Assembly: GCA_023228245.1 (NCBI GenBank) | Contig: JALOBN010000062.1 | Span: 1 to 13,096 of the forward strand | Length of the DNA: 13,096 nt | Source of the DNA: Candidatus Pacearchaeota archaeon | Lineage (GTDB): Archaea > Nanoarchaeota > Nanoarchaeia > Pacearchaeales > GW2011-AR1 | Direction of reading: 5' to 3' | Shown here: positions 1 through 6,302 of the stretch, one piece after another | Numbering within the stretch: position 1 is the first letter of the stretch | How the letters are laid out: every line of letters starts with the position of its first letter | The notes under the pieces: generated by a model | What the model saw: only the letters and a program-made list of their open reading frames with translations | Database searches by the model: none | What the model was told of the DNA's origin: nothing | Position numbers and translations under genes: made by a program

Positions 1-171
1 TTCCGATCTTACGTCTATATTCTCCAGTCGGGCACCGCAACCTCTTCACCTGAAGGCTGGGAAGGAGCGTGCGGCGTGGCATCCGGCAACCTGACTTTGG
101 CGGGCCCGAGTACCCAACAGAAGGCCGACTGGACTCTGAAGGGGCGCGGCGCACTGGCTGCCATTCCGTGA
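1..171 (+). CDS. Tail tube-like protein, C-terminal 56 residues (5' partial)
   Basis: Frame 1 is open from the first base to a TGA at 169-171, giving the last 56 residues of a protein that starts outside the window. The pattern matches the C-terminus of siphovirus tail tube proteins: a GWEG turn (residues 19-22), a hydrophobic strand ending in LAGP, then QQKADWTLKGRGAL. The same order (GWG turn, a proline-containing turn, AQKQTVTVKGAGEL) ends the next gene, so the two are probably paralogues or a major/minor tube pair. The stop lies 9 nt before the next ATG, as expected inside an operon. The first nine bases equal the 3' end of a common sequencing adapter, so the first three residues are slightly uncertain. 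The tube assignment is inferred from pattern only. Confidence 0.6.
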   Translation, partial: FRSYVYILQSGTATSSPEGWEGACGVASGNLTLAGPSTQQKADWTLKGRGALAAIP

Positions 172-180
172 GGCTGAAAG

Positions 181-1104
181 ATGACATCAGCCGTGAGCGG
201 CCTATCCGCCGCCCTTTTTCGGGATGAGGCCGAGGAGTACATCGTAACGACCGCTCTCGGCTCCAATCGGGATATCTGCTTCGTATCGAAAAACCACACC
301 ACGAACAAAATTGAGATCGTTGTAGGGGGAACCACGGCACCCCTGAGCATTGTCGTGGTAGGCCCAAAGGTCACAGTCACGAGCGCCAATACGGACGGAT
401 CTGCAACCAGCACCGCCGCCCAGATCGTGGCCGTTGTCAATGCTGATGTGGATGCGTTCGCTCTCTTCGCCGCTCGCCTTCCACCCGGCAGCACAGGCGC
501 AGGCGTGACGGGCGCTATGTCTGAGAAAACTGCCGCGGACGGGGTAGCATTCACGGCCCTGGCGCTGGTGGATTCTGGAGACCATCTCACCTATCAGGCC
601 GCAGCCGGATCGAGATACTGGGACCCGGACAAGGCCCTAAGCATTCTGGTAGACGCCGCGCCAGTGACGAGCGGCTTCGTGGTGAATCACATACAAGGAA
701 AGGTGACTTTCGCGACTTCTCAGGTGGGCAGCGCCATCACCGCAACAGGCACGCTGCGCTCTCTCCTGGCATTCCAGAAAGTGACCGGACTATTCGACGG
801 CAAGCTCAAGATAGATGGGAAGGAGATAGACACTTCCTCCGTCGATGATGATGGCTGGGGCTCCTCGATGCTCGGGGCTCGTTCCTGGGAGATGACAGCC
901 GGTGCATTCTACTACAACGGCTCAATCCCTCTGGAAGTCATGACGGAAAAGTATCTCTGGAAGTTCTACTCGATCCTGTCAACTACGCCGTTCTCTATCG
1001 GATGGGGGCAGATCCGAAGCATGGAAAACATGCTCGCCAATCCCAACGAAGCGCAGAAGCAGACCGTGACCGTGAAAGGCGCGGGCGAACTGTATATGGA
1101 GTAG
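181..1104 (+). CDS. Major tail tube protein with extra N-terminal beta modules
   Basis: This 307-aa protein probably forms the stacked hexameric rings of the tail tube. Residues 190-307 carry the tube pattern: LLAFQKVTGLFDGKLKIDGK, then DTSSVDDDGWGSSMLGARSWEMTAGAFYY (the acidic-GW-L-G-R/K-W-G-Y signature of the TP901-1/lambda gpV-like tube family), and a C-terminal TVTVKGAGEL strand. Residues 30-120 resemble a small beta-rich module repeated in many phage tail proteins (KIEIVVGG, then PLSIVVVGPKVTVTS, STAAQIVAVVNAD and a GVTGAMSEKTAADG end). Residues 145-190 (YWDPDKALSILVDAAPVTSG and then GKVTFATSQVGSAITATG) look like a connecting beta hairpin common upstream of tube cores. Plain tube proteins are usually about 140-200 aa, so the N-terminal part is an addition, perhaps displayed on the tail surface. 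A GAGG-like site at 169-174 precedes the ATG. Family knowledge supports the tube call; surface display is inference. Confidence 0.72.
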   Translation: MTSAVSGLSAALFRDEAEEYIVTTALGSNRDICFVSKNHTTNKIEIVVGGTTAPLSIVVVGPKVTVTSANTDGSATSTAAQIVAVVNADVDAFALFAARLPPGSTGAGVTGAMSEKTAADGVAFTALALVDSGDHLTYQAAAGSRYWDPDKALSILVDAAPVTSGFVVNHIQGKVTFATSQVGSAITATGTLRSLLAFQKVTGLFDGKLKIDGKEIDTSSVDDDGWGSSMLGARSWEMTAGAFYYNGSIPLEVMTEKYLWKFYSILSTTPFSIGWGQIRSMENMLANPNEAQKQTVTVKGAGELYME

Positions 1105-1105
1105 G

Positions 1106-1136
1106 CCGGAGTGACCCTCCGGTAATTATTTATTTT
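1106..1136 (+). terminator. Hairpin plus T-rich stretch after the tail tube gene
   Basis: CCGGAG (1106-1111) and CTCCGG (1117-1122) form a perfect 6-bp GC-rich stem around a 5-nt loop, starting one base after the tube stop codon. A T-rich stretch (TAATTATTTATTTT, 1123-1136) follows directly. This has the form of an intrinsic terminator or attenuator. In this position it could let the tube gene be transcribed more than the chaperone gene, which is needed in smaller amounts. The T-rich part is also about 27 bp upstream of the next ATG and could instead act as an archaeal TATA-like element. Confidence 0.45.
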
Positions 1137-1156
1137 GATAATGAGAGGAATACTCA

Positions 1157-1696
1157 ATGACAGACGCAATAATTTTGGACATGGACGAATCGAGAGAACT
1201 CAAGTGGACATTCGGAGCAATCAAGAACTTTGAGAAGCGCGGTAGGGAGATCCTGAAAAGGCTAGACCTCAAGAACGAGCGCGGGCAGGCCGTCGCAAAT
1301 ATCCCGACTCATGCCGGCTATCTGTTGGCAAACTTCCTCAAGATCTCAGACATCCTGGAGGCTGCCGTAGCCGCTGCGACCAGATTATCGGGTATGGAAG
1401 GCAAGAAGGGCGAGCCGTCTGAGGCAAGTACGGCCATTGAGAGCTATCTGCAGAACGGCGGAGATCTGGAATCCCTCCAGAAGGCCGTCTACAAGGCGTA
1501 CTTGGTGGCCAACGACCCTTCTTCTATTGTGGAGTGGAACGAAAACATTGTCAGGGAAGAAGAGACAAAGAGGATCAACAAAGAGAAGACCGTGGCCAGG
1601 ATGGAGATAGCCCGGCTAGAGCTGGCCGACGACCTGAAGAAAATCGAGAACATGAAGAAGATTTCTGGCGGTCAGTCTACCGGATCGGATACATAG
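1157..1696 (+). CDS. Tail assembly chaperone, G-type short product
   Basis: This 179-aa protein lies between the tube and tape measure genes, the usual place of the tail assembly chaperone that coats the tape measure protein. The N-terminal segment RELKWTFGAIKNFEKRG (residues 13-29), a strand followed by an amphipathic helix, is typical of G-type chaperones. The middle is helical (HAGYLLANFLKISDILEAAV), and the C-terminal third is a highly charged, probably coiled-coil helix (VREEETKRINKEKTVARMEI and onward). An AGAGGA site at 1143-1148 supports the ATG at 1157. The gene ends in TAG at 1694-1696, while a second frame encoding a T-like domain overlaps it and continues, so this is probably the short product of a programmed frameshift pair. 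The assignment rests on position and pattern. Confidence 0.72.
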   Translation: MTDAIILDMDESRELKWTFGAIKNFEKRGREILKRLDLKNERGQAVANIPTHAGYLLANFLKISDILEAAVAAATRLSGMEGKKGEPSEASTAIESYLQNGGDLESLQKAVYKAYLVANDPSSIVEWNENIVREEETKRINKEKTVARMEIARLELADDLKKIENMKKISGGQSTGSDT

Positions 1697-1953
1697 AGCT
1701 GGGACTCCTCCCCGATCAACTCTTTTTGCTCACAGTCAACGAACTCAATGCCCTCTACGAGCATCATCAGGAGCAACGGTCCTGGGAACGAGAGCAAGCG
1801 GCATTTTCCGGCTACTGCGCTGGCGTGGCGTTTGCAATGGCATGGAACGGCAAGCTGGAAGGCTTCGATCAATTCTTCCAGAAGCCAACTACGCCTGCCG
1901 AAAAGGCGAATACTTCAGAAGAATACATAGCTAGATACAATTCATGGAGCTGA
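1534..1953 (+). CDS. Tail assembly chaperone T-type extension (expressed by -1 frameshift)
   Basis: This frame is -1 relative to the preceding chaperone gene. It is open from 1441 and ends with TGA at 1951-1953. The first in-frame ATG is at 1534, but the translation before about 1660 is charged, low-complexity shadow sequence. From about 1660 it becomes protein-like: DFWRSVYRIGYIELGLLPDQ, then LFLLTVNELNALYEHH, and a helical QAAFSGYCAGVAFAMAW segment. The pattern (aromatic-x-x-G-Y-x-E-L-G-L-x-P followed by L-T-x-x-E-L) matches T-like chaperone domains. With no ATG, GTG or good ribosome site near the domain start, it is most simply made as a G-T fusion of about 265 aa from the start at 1157. 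The T domain would recruit tail tube subunits to the chaperone-coated tape measure. No canonical slippery heptamer is present. Confidence 0.6.
   Translation: MERKHCQGRRDKEDQQREDRGQDGDSPARAGRRPEENREHEEDFWRSVYRIGYIELGLLPDQLFLLTVNELNALYEHHQEQRSWEREQAAFSGYCAGVAFAMAWNGKLEGFDQFFQKPTTPAEKANTSEEYIARYNSWS
1655..1663 (+). other. Candidate -1 ribosomal frameshift region of the G-T chaperone
   Basis: Zero-frame codons AAG AAG ATT lie at 1655-1663, exactly where the -1 frame begins to read as a T-like domain (GAT TTC TGG from 1660). A similar AAG AAA ATC run lies at 1637-1645. Neither fits the X-XXY-YYZ consensus, and I found no heptamer of that form anywhere in the overlap 1441-1693. The location is therefore inferred from the protein change, not from a recognised motif. 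Confidence 0.3.
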
Positions 1954-1955
1954 TG

Positions 1956-1963
1956 TAAAATTA
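1956..1963 (+). promoter_or_regulatory. Possible TATA-like box upstream of the small ORF
   Basis: TAAAATTA sits just after the chaperone stop and is centred about 30 bp before the ATG at 1990. The small ORF lacks a Shine-Dalgarno site at normal spacing (the GGGGG run ends more than 20 nt upstream). This would suit a leaderless archaeal transcript. It is a short AT-rich match with weak specificity. Confidence 0.2.
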
Positions 1964-1989
1964 GTGGGGGACATTGGAATTATCAAGAC

Positions 1990-2163
1990 ATGAAACTTTC
2001 GGAAGGTTTTAGCGGCCTCCGAAAGCTGCCTAAAATTTTGGATGTTCTTGAGGAAGTTTTTCATGAAATAGATTTGGCGGAATCTGGAGATTCTGCTCGG
2101 CCCGAAAAAGAAAAACTGGTCTATGACGCATTACTAAAATTGGGCGACGAATTATTTAATTAA
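1990..2163 (+). CDS. Small hypothetical protein, 57 aa
   Basis: ATG at 1990 to TAA at 2161-2163 encodes 57 residues, mostly predicted helical: an N-terminal MKLSEGFSGLRKLPKILDVL segment, an acidic turn (LAESGDSARPEKEK), and a second helix LVYDALLKLGDELFN. It is net acidic with no signal peptide, membrane segment or cysteine. I do not recognise the family. Its base composition is more AT-rich than the flanking structural genes, which would fit a moron or a small regulator inserted between chaperone and tape measure genes. It shares the reading frame of the T domain, separated from it by one TGA and 12 sense codons, so a C-terminal fragment created by that stop is an alternative. A T6 run and a palindrome follow the stop. 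Codon-like sequence and two plausible helices favour a real gene, but there is no ribosome-site support. Confidence 0.45.
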   Translation: MKLSEGFSGLRKLPKILDVLEEVFHEIDLAESGDSARPEKEKLVYDALLKLGDELFN

Positions 2164-2165
2164 CA

Positions 2166-2171
2166 TTTTTT
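2166..2171 (+). terminator. Possible T-tract terminator after the small ORF
   Basis: A run of six T residues lies 3 nt after the TAA of the 57-aa ORF. Short T-runs suffice as termination signals in many archaea. There is no GC stem in front, so it would not act as a bacterial intrinsic terminator. This is weak evidence on its own. Confidence 0.2.
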
Positions 2172-2177
2172 GCACCG

Positions 2178-2193
2178 ATTGTAAACTTACAAT
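2178..2193. promoter_or_regulatory. Perfect palindrome, operator-like, upstream of the tape measure gene
   Basis: ATTGTAA at 2178-2184 and TTACAAT at 2187-2193 are exact inverted repeats separated by AC, making a 16-bp dyad in the non-coding gap between the small ORF and the tape measure start. Its AT-rich arms and 2-nt centre resemble a binding site for a dimeric helix-turn-helix regulator rather than an RNA terminator. A second partial copy of the arm (AACAAT) follows about 5 nt downstream. The site overlaps an AATATTAA stretch that could be a TATA-like promoter about 35 bp before the ATG at 2230. Confidence 0.4.
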
Positions 2194-2229
2194 ATTAACA
2201 ATCACTTTCAATGTCAGTGGAGCTACTAA

Positions 2230-5200
2230 ATGACTGAAGCAGGCCGGATCACTGCAATTATAGACGGGGATATTTCCCAACTCACGAGCAAGCTGGCTCA
2301 AGCCAAAAGCCAGGCCACCACCGCCGTATCCGGCATAGAGTCGGACATGAAGGGCAAGCTCGGGACGGGCTTGTCTGGCGCTCTCTCTGGCGGTGATTTC
2401 GGAAAGGCCGGGAAGCAGATAGGCGGCTCACTGGTCGATGGCATCACCTCTTCGTTCGGTCCTCTAGGCGGTGCCGTGGGCGAGGTAGCGACTGCGCTCG
2501 GGCCCACTGGCATGATCGCCACTGCTGCCATAGCCGGGGCTGTCGTGATCGGCTCCGCTGCTTCTGCCGCTGCGATGGAATGGGAATCCGGCATGAGCCA
2601 GATTTCCAAGACGACCGGCATAGAAAGGGGCTCTACTGGATTCGAATCTCTGAACAGTGACCTCAAAGATCTCTATTCTACAATGCCCACCACGGTCTCG
2701 GGCATCCAATCCGTAGCTGCTGCCGCTGGATCTCTCGGTATCGAGAAGGCATCTATCGCGGGCTTTACCAACGTTGCTCTTCAGATGGGCAGCGCATTCG
2801 ACATTCCCGCCGAAGAAGCAGCCGTAGCCATCGGAAAAATCAAGGGGCAGCTGAAGAGCCTGCCCGAGGGTGCAAGCGACAGCGCTGACTTTGCGAAGAA
2901 GTTCGGGTCCGCTGTCGATTATGTTGGAAATAATTTCAACGCCACTGAGAAAGATGTACTGGATTTCTCCACCAGAACGGCGGGCTCGTTGTCAGCACTC
3001 GGAGGAAGTGCCTATGAGATTGCAGGCTGGGGCGGCATGCTCTCCAGCGTCTTCCCCTCCGCAGAGAGAGCCGCAGGCTCTTTTGACTCTCTGCTCACTC
3101 AACTCACCACCAACACCCTGAGCCAAAAAACGGCAGCCGAACTCCTCGGCGTATCAACTGAAGAGTTCATGCAGTCGATGACTCAGGACCCCTCAGCAAC
3201 TCTCCTGAACATTGGAAAAGCCATGGAAGGCTTGCCCACAGACAAACTGATGGGCTTCGCCCGAGACCTGGGTGGCGCCTATGGCATGGACACGCTCGTC
3301 AAGATGGTCGGGCACACGGAAGAATGGGGTGCAGCGATTGATGATACGGTCGCGGCTGGCCAGAAAGGCGAATCTATAGGGAACTCGTTCAAGGCCGGGG
3401 CCGATAATGCCAAGTCTGGCTTCCAGGTCCTCAAGAATTCCGTCGGCGCCATCCTAACTGACATAGGCGGCCCGATCAACAACGTGGCCAGCTCCATAGC
3501 AGGATCTCTGGCCAGTGGCCTCAACAAAGTTAGGGAAATTGGTGAGAACCTCTGGGAGCCCCTTACAGCCGGCTTAAGCCCACTCACTGATGGTATAACG
3601 GCGGTTGCTGGTGTTGTAGGGAAACTCGGCGGCATGACCCTGGATGGCTTGGTGGCCGGGGCCAGGGGCATAAATACCGCTTTCCAGACGGGCAAGGCTT
3701 TTGTCTCCGCCTTCAAAGAAGAGCTGACCAAGATCGTAGAAAGCTCTTCGACCTTTCAAACACTATCCACAGCGGTACAGCAATTCGGAGATCTGTTTGG
3801 AAAAGTTGGAAGCGGTATAAGTGGCATCATTGGAAAGATCGCAGACGGTCTAACCAATGCAATCCCGACTGCAGTATCTGGGGCAGCTGGGGCGATTGGT
3901 ACGCTCTTCGACAAGGCCGGCCTCGGCGGGGTTACGGATGCTGTCGGTGGAGTTACCGGGTTCTTCGGGGATGTCTATGAGAACATGGGCAAGAAGCTTG
4001 GATGGGACACCGGCAACGCTATGGCCGAGGGCATCAAGGAGAACGACGATCTCCAGAACGCACCGGGCGACGCGCTCTCATCAAGCGAGACAAAAGCAGC
4101 CGCCGTGAAGAGTGCCCAAGAGCTGGCCGAGGAATGGTGCGCTGCATATGGCTCGTATTTTGAAGCTGGTATGGCGAATCTGGCCAGCGGCGGCTTCATG
4201 TCCTGGGATGAGATCAATAGGCGCAAGATCGCATCGGCCTTTGGCGGGAACGGCAAGACCGATTTCGAGGGATCCGCTTACACTGCCACGACAAACGCTG
4301 GGATGGATATCGTTTATGAGTACCAAACAAATTCGTTCGGCCAGACAGGCATCATCAAAGCGACCGATGGGACAATTCTGGCCAAGCGAAAAATAAAATC
4401 TCGCTATGATCCGGGATATGAAGCTGATGTATCTGCCTTGTTGAAAGAAAGCGGGCTCATGGGTGATCAGGGAAATATCCTCGATATTACGAATTCCAAA
4501 GGCGCAGGCGACCTCTGGAGGCTCCAGAACTCTGCGAATGTGGAGATTTCGACAGATGCATTTCTCGATTTTGCTGAGAGCCTCAAGACCGAAATGGCGG
4601 ATTCCGGCAAAGACGTGATGGACGCATTCACCGCAGGCATGGCGCCAGATACTGCCCAGATAGATAGCCATCTCGACAACCTGCGAAATCTCCGATTATA
4701 CGATCCAGAAGAAGCCCGGCGACAGGGGGCCGATAATGCAATAGCCTACCTTGAGGCCCTAAACGACTCTCTGAAAGAAGTTGAAGCCGCAAAAGTGGCT
4801 TTGGAGATCGATCCCGATAACGAAAATCTTCAAATCGCCCTAGACCAATCTGTGAAAAATGCACAAGGCATAATGGATGCCAATCCACTGTCACTGAAAA
4901 TCACAACCGATCAGAGTCTTTTCAAAACCGGCATGGCTGATATCAAGAAAAAAATCAACCTGGCAGATATCCTTTACGATCCTGAAGAATTCCAGGAAAA
5001 GGTCATGAACGTGCCGGCGTTCATGCAGAACACCTTCCAGCCAGCCCTAGGCGACCAAATAGATTTCATGGTCGATCAGTGGGATAGCGGCTATCAGGAG
5101 GCGCGAGACCAAACCGAGGATTTCGTAGATTCGCTGGCTTCCTATGCCGACCAGATGCCCCAACTCTTCACGTCAACCCAGTTGGCGTCGCTAGATGCCT

Positions 5201-5910
5201 ACCAAAACAAATTGATTGATGCGAAAAAAGCCCTGGAAGGCCTGAACTTTGAGAAAGATAAGGCGAACGCCAAAGATAAAGAAATTAATTTCGCCGAGCA
5301 GCCAGGCTCCAGCTATGAAGATCTGATGTTTAAGAGGTCCTACATAGGCCCGACATCGGGCTATCAGGCCTTCTTAGACAAGGAAGAGGCCCGGCATTCT
5401 GGCGGGCTGACCGTTGAAATCGCAGTCGACACAACACAAGCCGACGATAGCATAGCGGCAATTGATAAAAAGGCAACTGAGGAAAAGACAAAACAACTGA
5501 AAATAGATGACACGGTCGCAATCTCTGCCATCTCGGGGATTGATGCAGCGGCTTCTCGACCCGTCACGAAATATGTGTATGTCCAGGAGATGTACGGGGC
5601 GGGCGGCGAGTCGTCCTTCACGCCTGCGAAAGGCGGTGTGCAAGGCGGCATATCATGGCTGCCGACCTTCGCGAATGAGGGATATGTTGCCTCTCCAACG
5701 CTCGCGGTGGTCGGGGATAGGCCGGGCGGCGAGTATGTAATAGGAGCAGACCGTTTTGAGGCAGCCGCGTCCCGGATGGGCGCGAGCGGGAGCAAGACCA
5801 TAAACGTCTATGTGACCGTCCAAGGCGATGTGACTGGCCAGGCCCTGGTGGATGACATCATAGGCCAGGTGAGGGAGCAGGTAGCATTTGAGATGAACAA
5901 AGATGGATAG
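2230..5910 (+). CDS. Tail tape measure protein
   Basis: This 1226-aa protein sets tail length and is carried inside the tail tube. At the usual proportion of about 0.15 nm per residue it would specify a tail near 180 nm. Residues 1-60 are helical and Gly/Ser rich. Residues 88-115 are a hydrophobic Ala/Gly/Ile stretch. Residues 117-330 match the TP901-type tape measure core: MEWESGMSQISKTTG, then a LYSTMPTTVSGIQSVAAAAG segment and FTNVALQMGSAFDIPAEEAA. More Gly-rich hydrophobic segments lie near 440-480 and 510-600. Residues 670-760 are unusually polar and strand-like for a tape measure. The C-terminus has the common NEGYVASPTLAVVGDRPGGE motif (about 1154-1173) and a final Val/Ile-rich helix. 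A GGAG site at 2219-2222 supports this ATG. It follows the chaperone genes, which confirms the family. Only one cysteine (WCAAYG, near residue 637) was noticed. Confidence 0.92.
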   Translation: MTEAGRITAIIDGDISQLTSKLAQAKSQATTAVSGIESDMKGKLGTGLSGALSGGDFGKAGKQIGGSLVDGITSSFGPLGGAVGEVATALGPTGMIATAAIAGAVVIGSAASAAAMEWESGMSQISKTTGIERGSTGFESLNSDLKDLYSTMPTTVSGIQSVAAAAGSLGIEKASIAGFTNVALQMGSAFDIPAEEAAVAIGKIKGQLKSLPEGASDSADFAKKFGSAVDYVGNNFNATEKDVLDFSTRTAGSLSALGGSAYEIAGWGGMLSSVFPSAERAAGSFDSLLTQLTTNTLSQKTAAELLGVSTEEFMQSMTQDPSATLLNIGKAMEGLPTDKLMGFARDLGGAYGMDTLVKMVGHTEEWGAAIDDTVAAGQKGESIGNSFKAGADNAKSGFQVLKNSVGAILTDIGGPINNVASSIAGSLASGLNKVREIGENLWEPLTAGLSPLTDGITAVAGVVGKLGGMTLDGLVAGARGINTAFQTGKAFVSAFKEELTKIVESSSTFQTLSTAVQQFGDLFGKVGSGISGIIGKIADGLTNAIPTAVSGAAGAIGTLFDKAGLGGVTDAVGGVTGFFGDVYENMGKKLGWDTGNAMAEGIKENDDLQNAPGDALSSSETKAAAVKSAQELAEEWCAAYGSYFEAGMANLASGGFMSWDEINRRKIASAFGGNGKTDFEGSAYTATTNAGMDIVYEYQTNSFGQTGIIKATDGTILAKRKIKSRYDPGYEADVSALLKESGLMGDQGNILDITNSKGAGDLWRLQNSANVEISTDAFLDFAESLKTEMADSGKDVMDAFTAGMAPDTAQIDSHLDNLRNLRLYDPEEARRQGADNAIAYLEALNDSLKEVEAAKVALEIDPDNENLQIALDQSVKNAQGIMDANPLSLKITTDQSLFKTGMADIKKKINLADILYDPEEFQEKVMNVPAFMQNTFQPALGDQIDFMVDQWDSGYQEARDQTEDFVDSLASYADQMPQLFTSTQLASLDAYQNKLIDAKKALEGLNFEKDKANAKDKEINFAEQPGSSYEDLMFKRSYIGPTSGYQAFLDKEEARHSGGLTVEIAVDTTQADDSIAAIDKKATEEKTKQLKIDDTVAISAISGIDAAASRPVTKYVYVQEMYGAGGESSFTPAKGGVQGGISWLPTFANEGYVASPTLAVVGDRPGGEYVIGADRFEAAASRMGASGSKTINVYVTVQGDVTGQALVDDIIGQVREQVAFEMNKDG

Positions 5911-5913
5911 AAG

Positions 5914-5922
5914 TAAATACTA
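5914..5922 (+). promoter_or_regulatory. Possible TATA-like promoter for the secreted protein gene
   Basis: TAAATACTA lies just after the tape measure stop, centred about 27 bp before the ATG at 5945. That is the distance expected between an archaeal TATA box and the start of a leaderless transcript. The gene has only a weak AGG at 5938-5940, 4 nt from its ATG. Together with the T-rich run after the gene this suggests an independent transcription unit. Confidence 0.25.
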
Positions 5923-5944
5923 AAGATACGAATTATTAGGTACT

Positions 5945-6262
5945 ATGACGCTCAAAAAGCTTTTGATTGTGGTCTTAATGCTGATCTCTTGCGGATCAGC
6001 AATCGACCAGAATGATACCTGGAATATAACCATTTCAGACGAGAAGGGAGTTACATGGATAATTAGTATGCCGAATGGAACTATAATATCCGGTCCAGAT
6101 AATGCTTCATTGTCTATTATATCAAGTCCAGATGAAGCTTTATTGCCTATTACACATACCAACACCAATGCACCAGTTCCTGCGCCCCCTCAAGATTCTG
6201 GCAGGGCTCTCCGGTGGCCTGAAGAGTTACCAGATAAAGATATTTCTGGAATTCCGATCTAA
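5945..6262 (+). CDS. Predicted secreted protein or lipoprotein (moron-like), 105 aa
   Basis: The N-terminus MTLKKLLIVVLMLISCGSA is a textbook signal peptide: two lysines, a hydrophobic core, then LISC-G, which fits the lipobox pattern with Cys16 as possible lipidation site. GSA followed by IDQ gives an alternative signal peptidase I cut after residue 19. The mature part is short and polar, with four N-X-S/T sequons (NDT, NIT, NGT, NAS) within about 50 residues, a WNITISDEKG strand, and a Pro-rich tail (APVPAPPQD). These features suit an exported, possibly N-glycosylated cell-surface protein, not a virion part. It interrupts the usual tape measure to tail-tip gene order and is AT-richer than its neighbours, as expected of a moron. 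A role in host-surface change or superinfection exclusion is a guess by analogy with phage lipoproteins such as T5 Llp and TP-J34 Ltp. I do not recognise its family. Confidence 0.65.
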   Translation: MTLKKLLIVVLMLISCGSAIDQNDTWNITISDEKGVTWIISMPNGTIISGPDNASLSIISSPDEALLPITHTNTNAPVPAPPQDSGRALRWPEELPDKDISGIPI

Positions 6263-6290
6263 TCTCTCTTTTTGTATTTGTTTTTTTGTC
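6263..6290 (+). terminator. T-rich tracts after the secreted protein gene
   Basis: Directly after the TAA at 6260-6262 there are T5 (6269-6273), ATTTG and T7 (6281-6287). No hairpin is evident. Stem-less multiple T-tracts are the typical archaeal terminator form. The signal would end a short transcript for the secreted protein, and its polarity could reduce the tail-tip genes downstream. Confidence 0.4.
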
Positions 6291-6296
6291 AAGGAG
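6291..6296 (+). promoter_or_regulatory. Ribosome binding site that fixes the start of the first hub gene
   Basis: AAGGAG lies 6 nt before the ATG at 6303. The frame is also open upstream to an ATG at 6102, but that extension overlaps the secreted protein gene, reads as shadow sequence, and has no comparable site. The next gene's product begins with the homologous EW-LED sequence right at its Met, which independently supports 6303. Confidence 0.75.
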
Positions 6297-6302
6297 TTTT
6301 TC

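Noticed and set aside
1748..1930. 60-codon frame following the TAG of the G-type gene (possible pyrrolysine read-through)
   Set aside because: The translation is low-complexity Ser/Arg/Trp shadow sequence without helical pattern. The T-like domain lies in the -1 frame instead.
4081..4671. 196-codon open frame on the reverse strand inside the tape measure gene
   Set aside because: It is fully antisense to a strong coding region, has no family pattern, and would be the only reverse gene. Long antisense frames are common opposite Ala/Gly-rich sequence.
6102..6302. Upstream ATG extension of the first hub gene
   Set aside because: It overlaps the secreted protein gene in another frame, lacks a ribosome site, and the paralogue's homology begins at the Met encoded at 6303.
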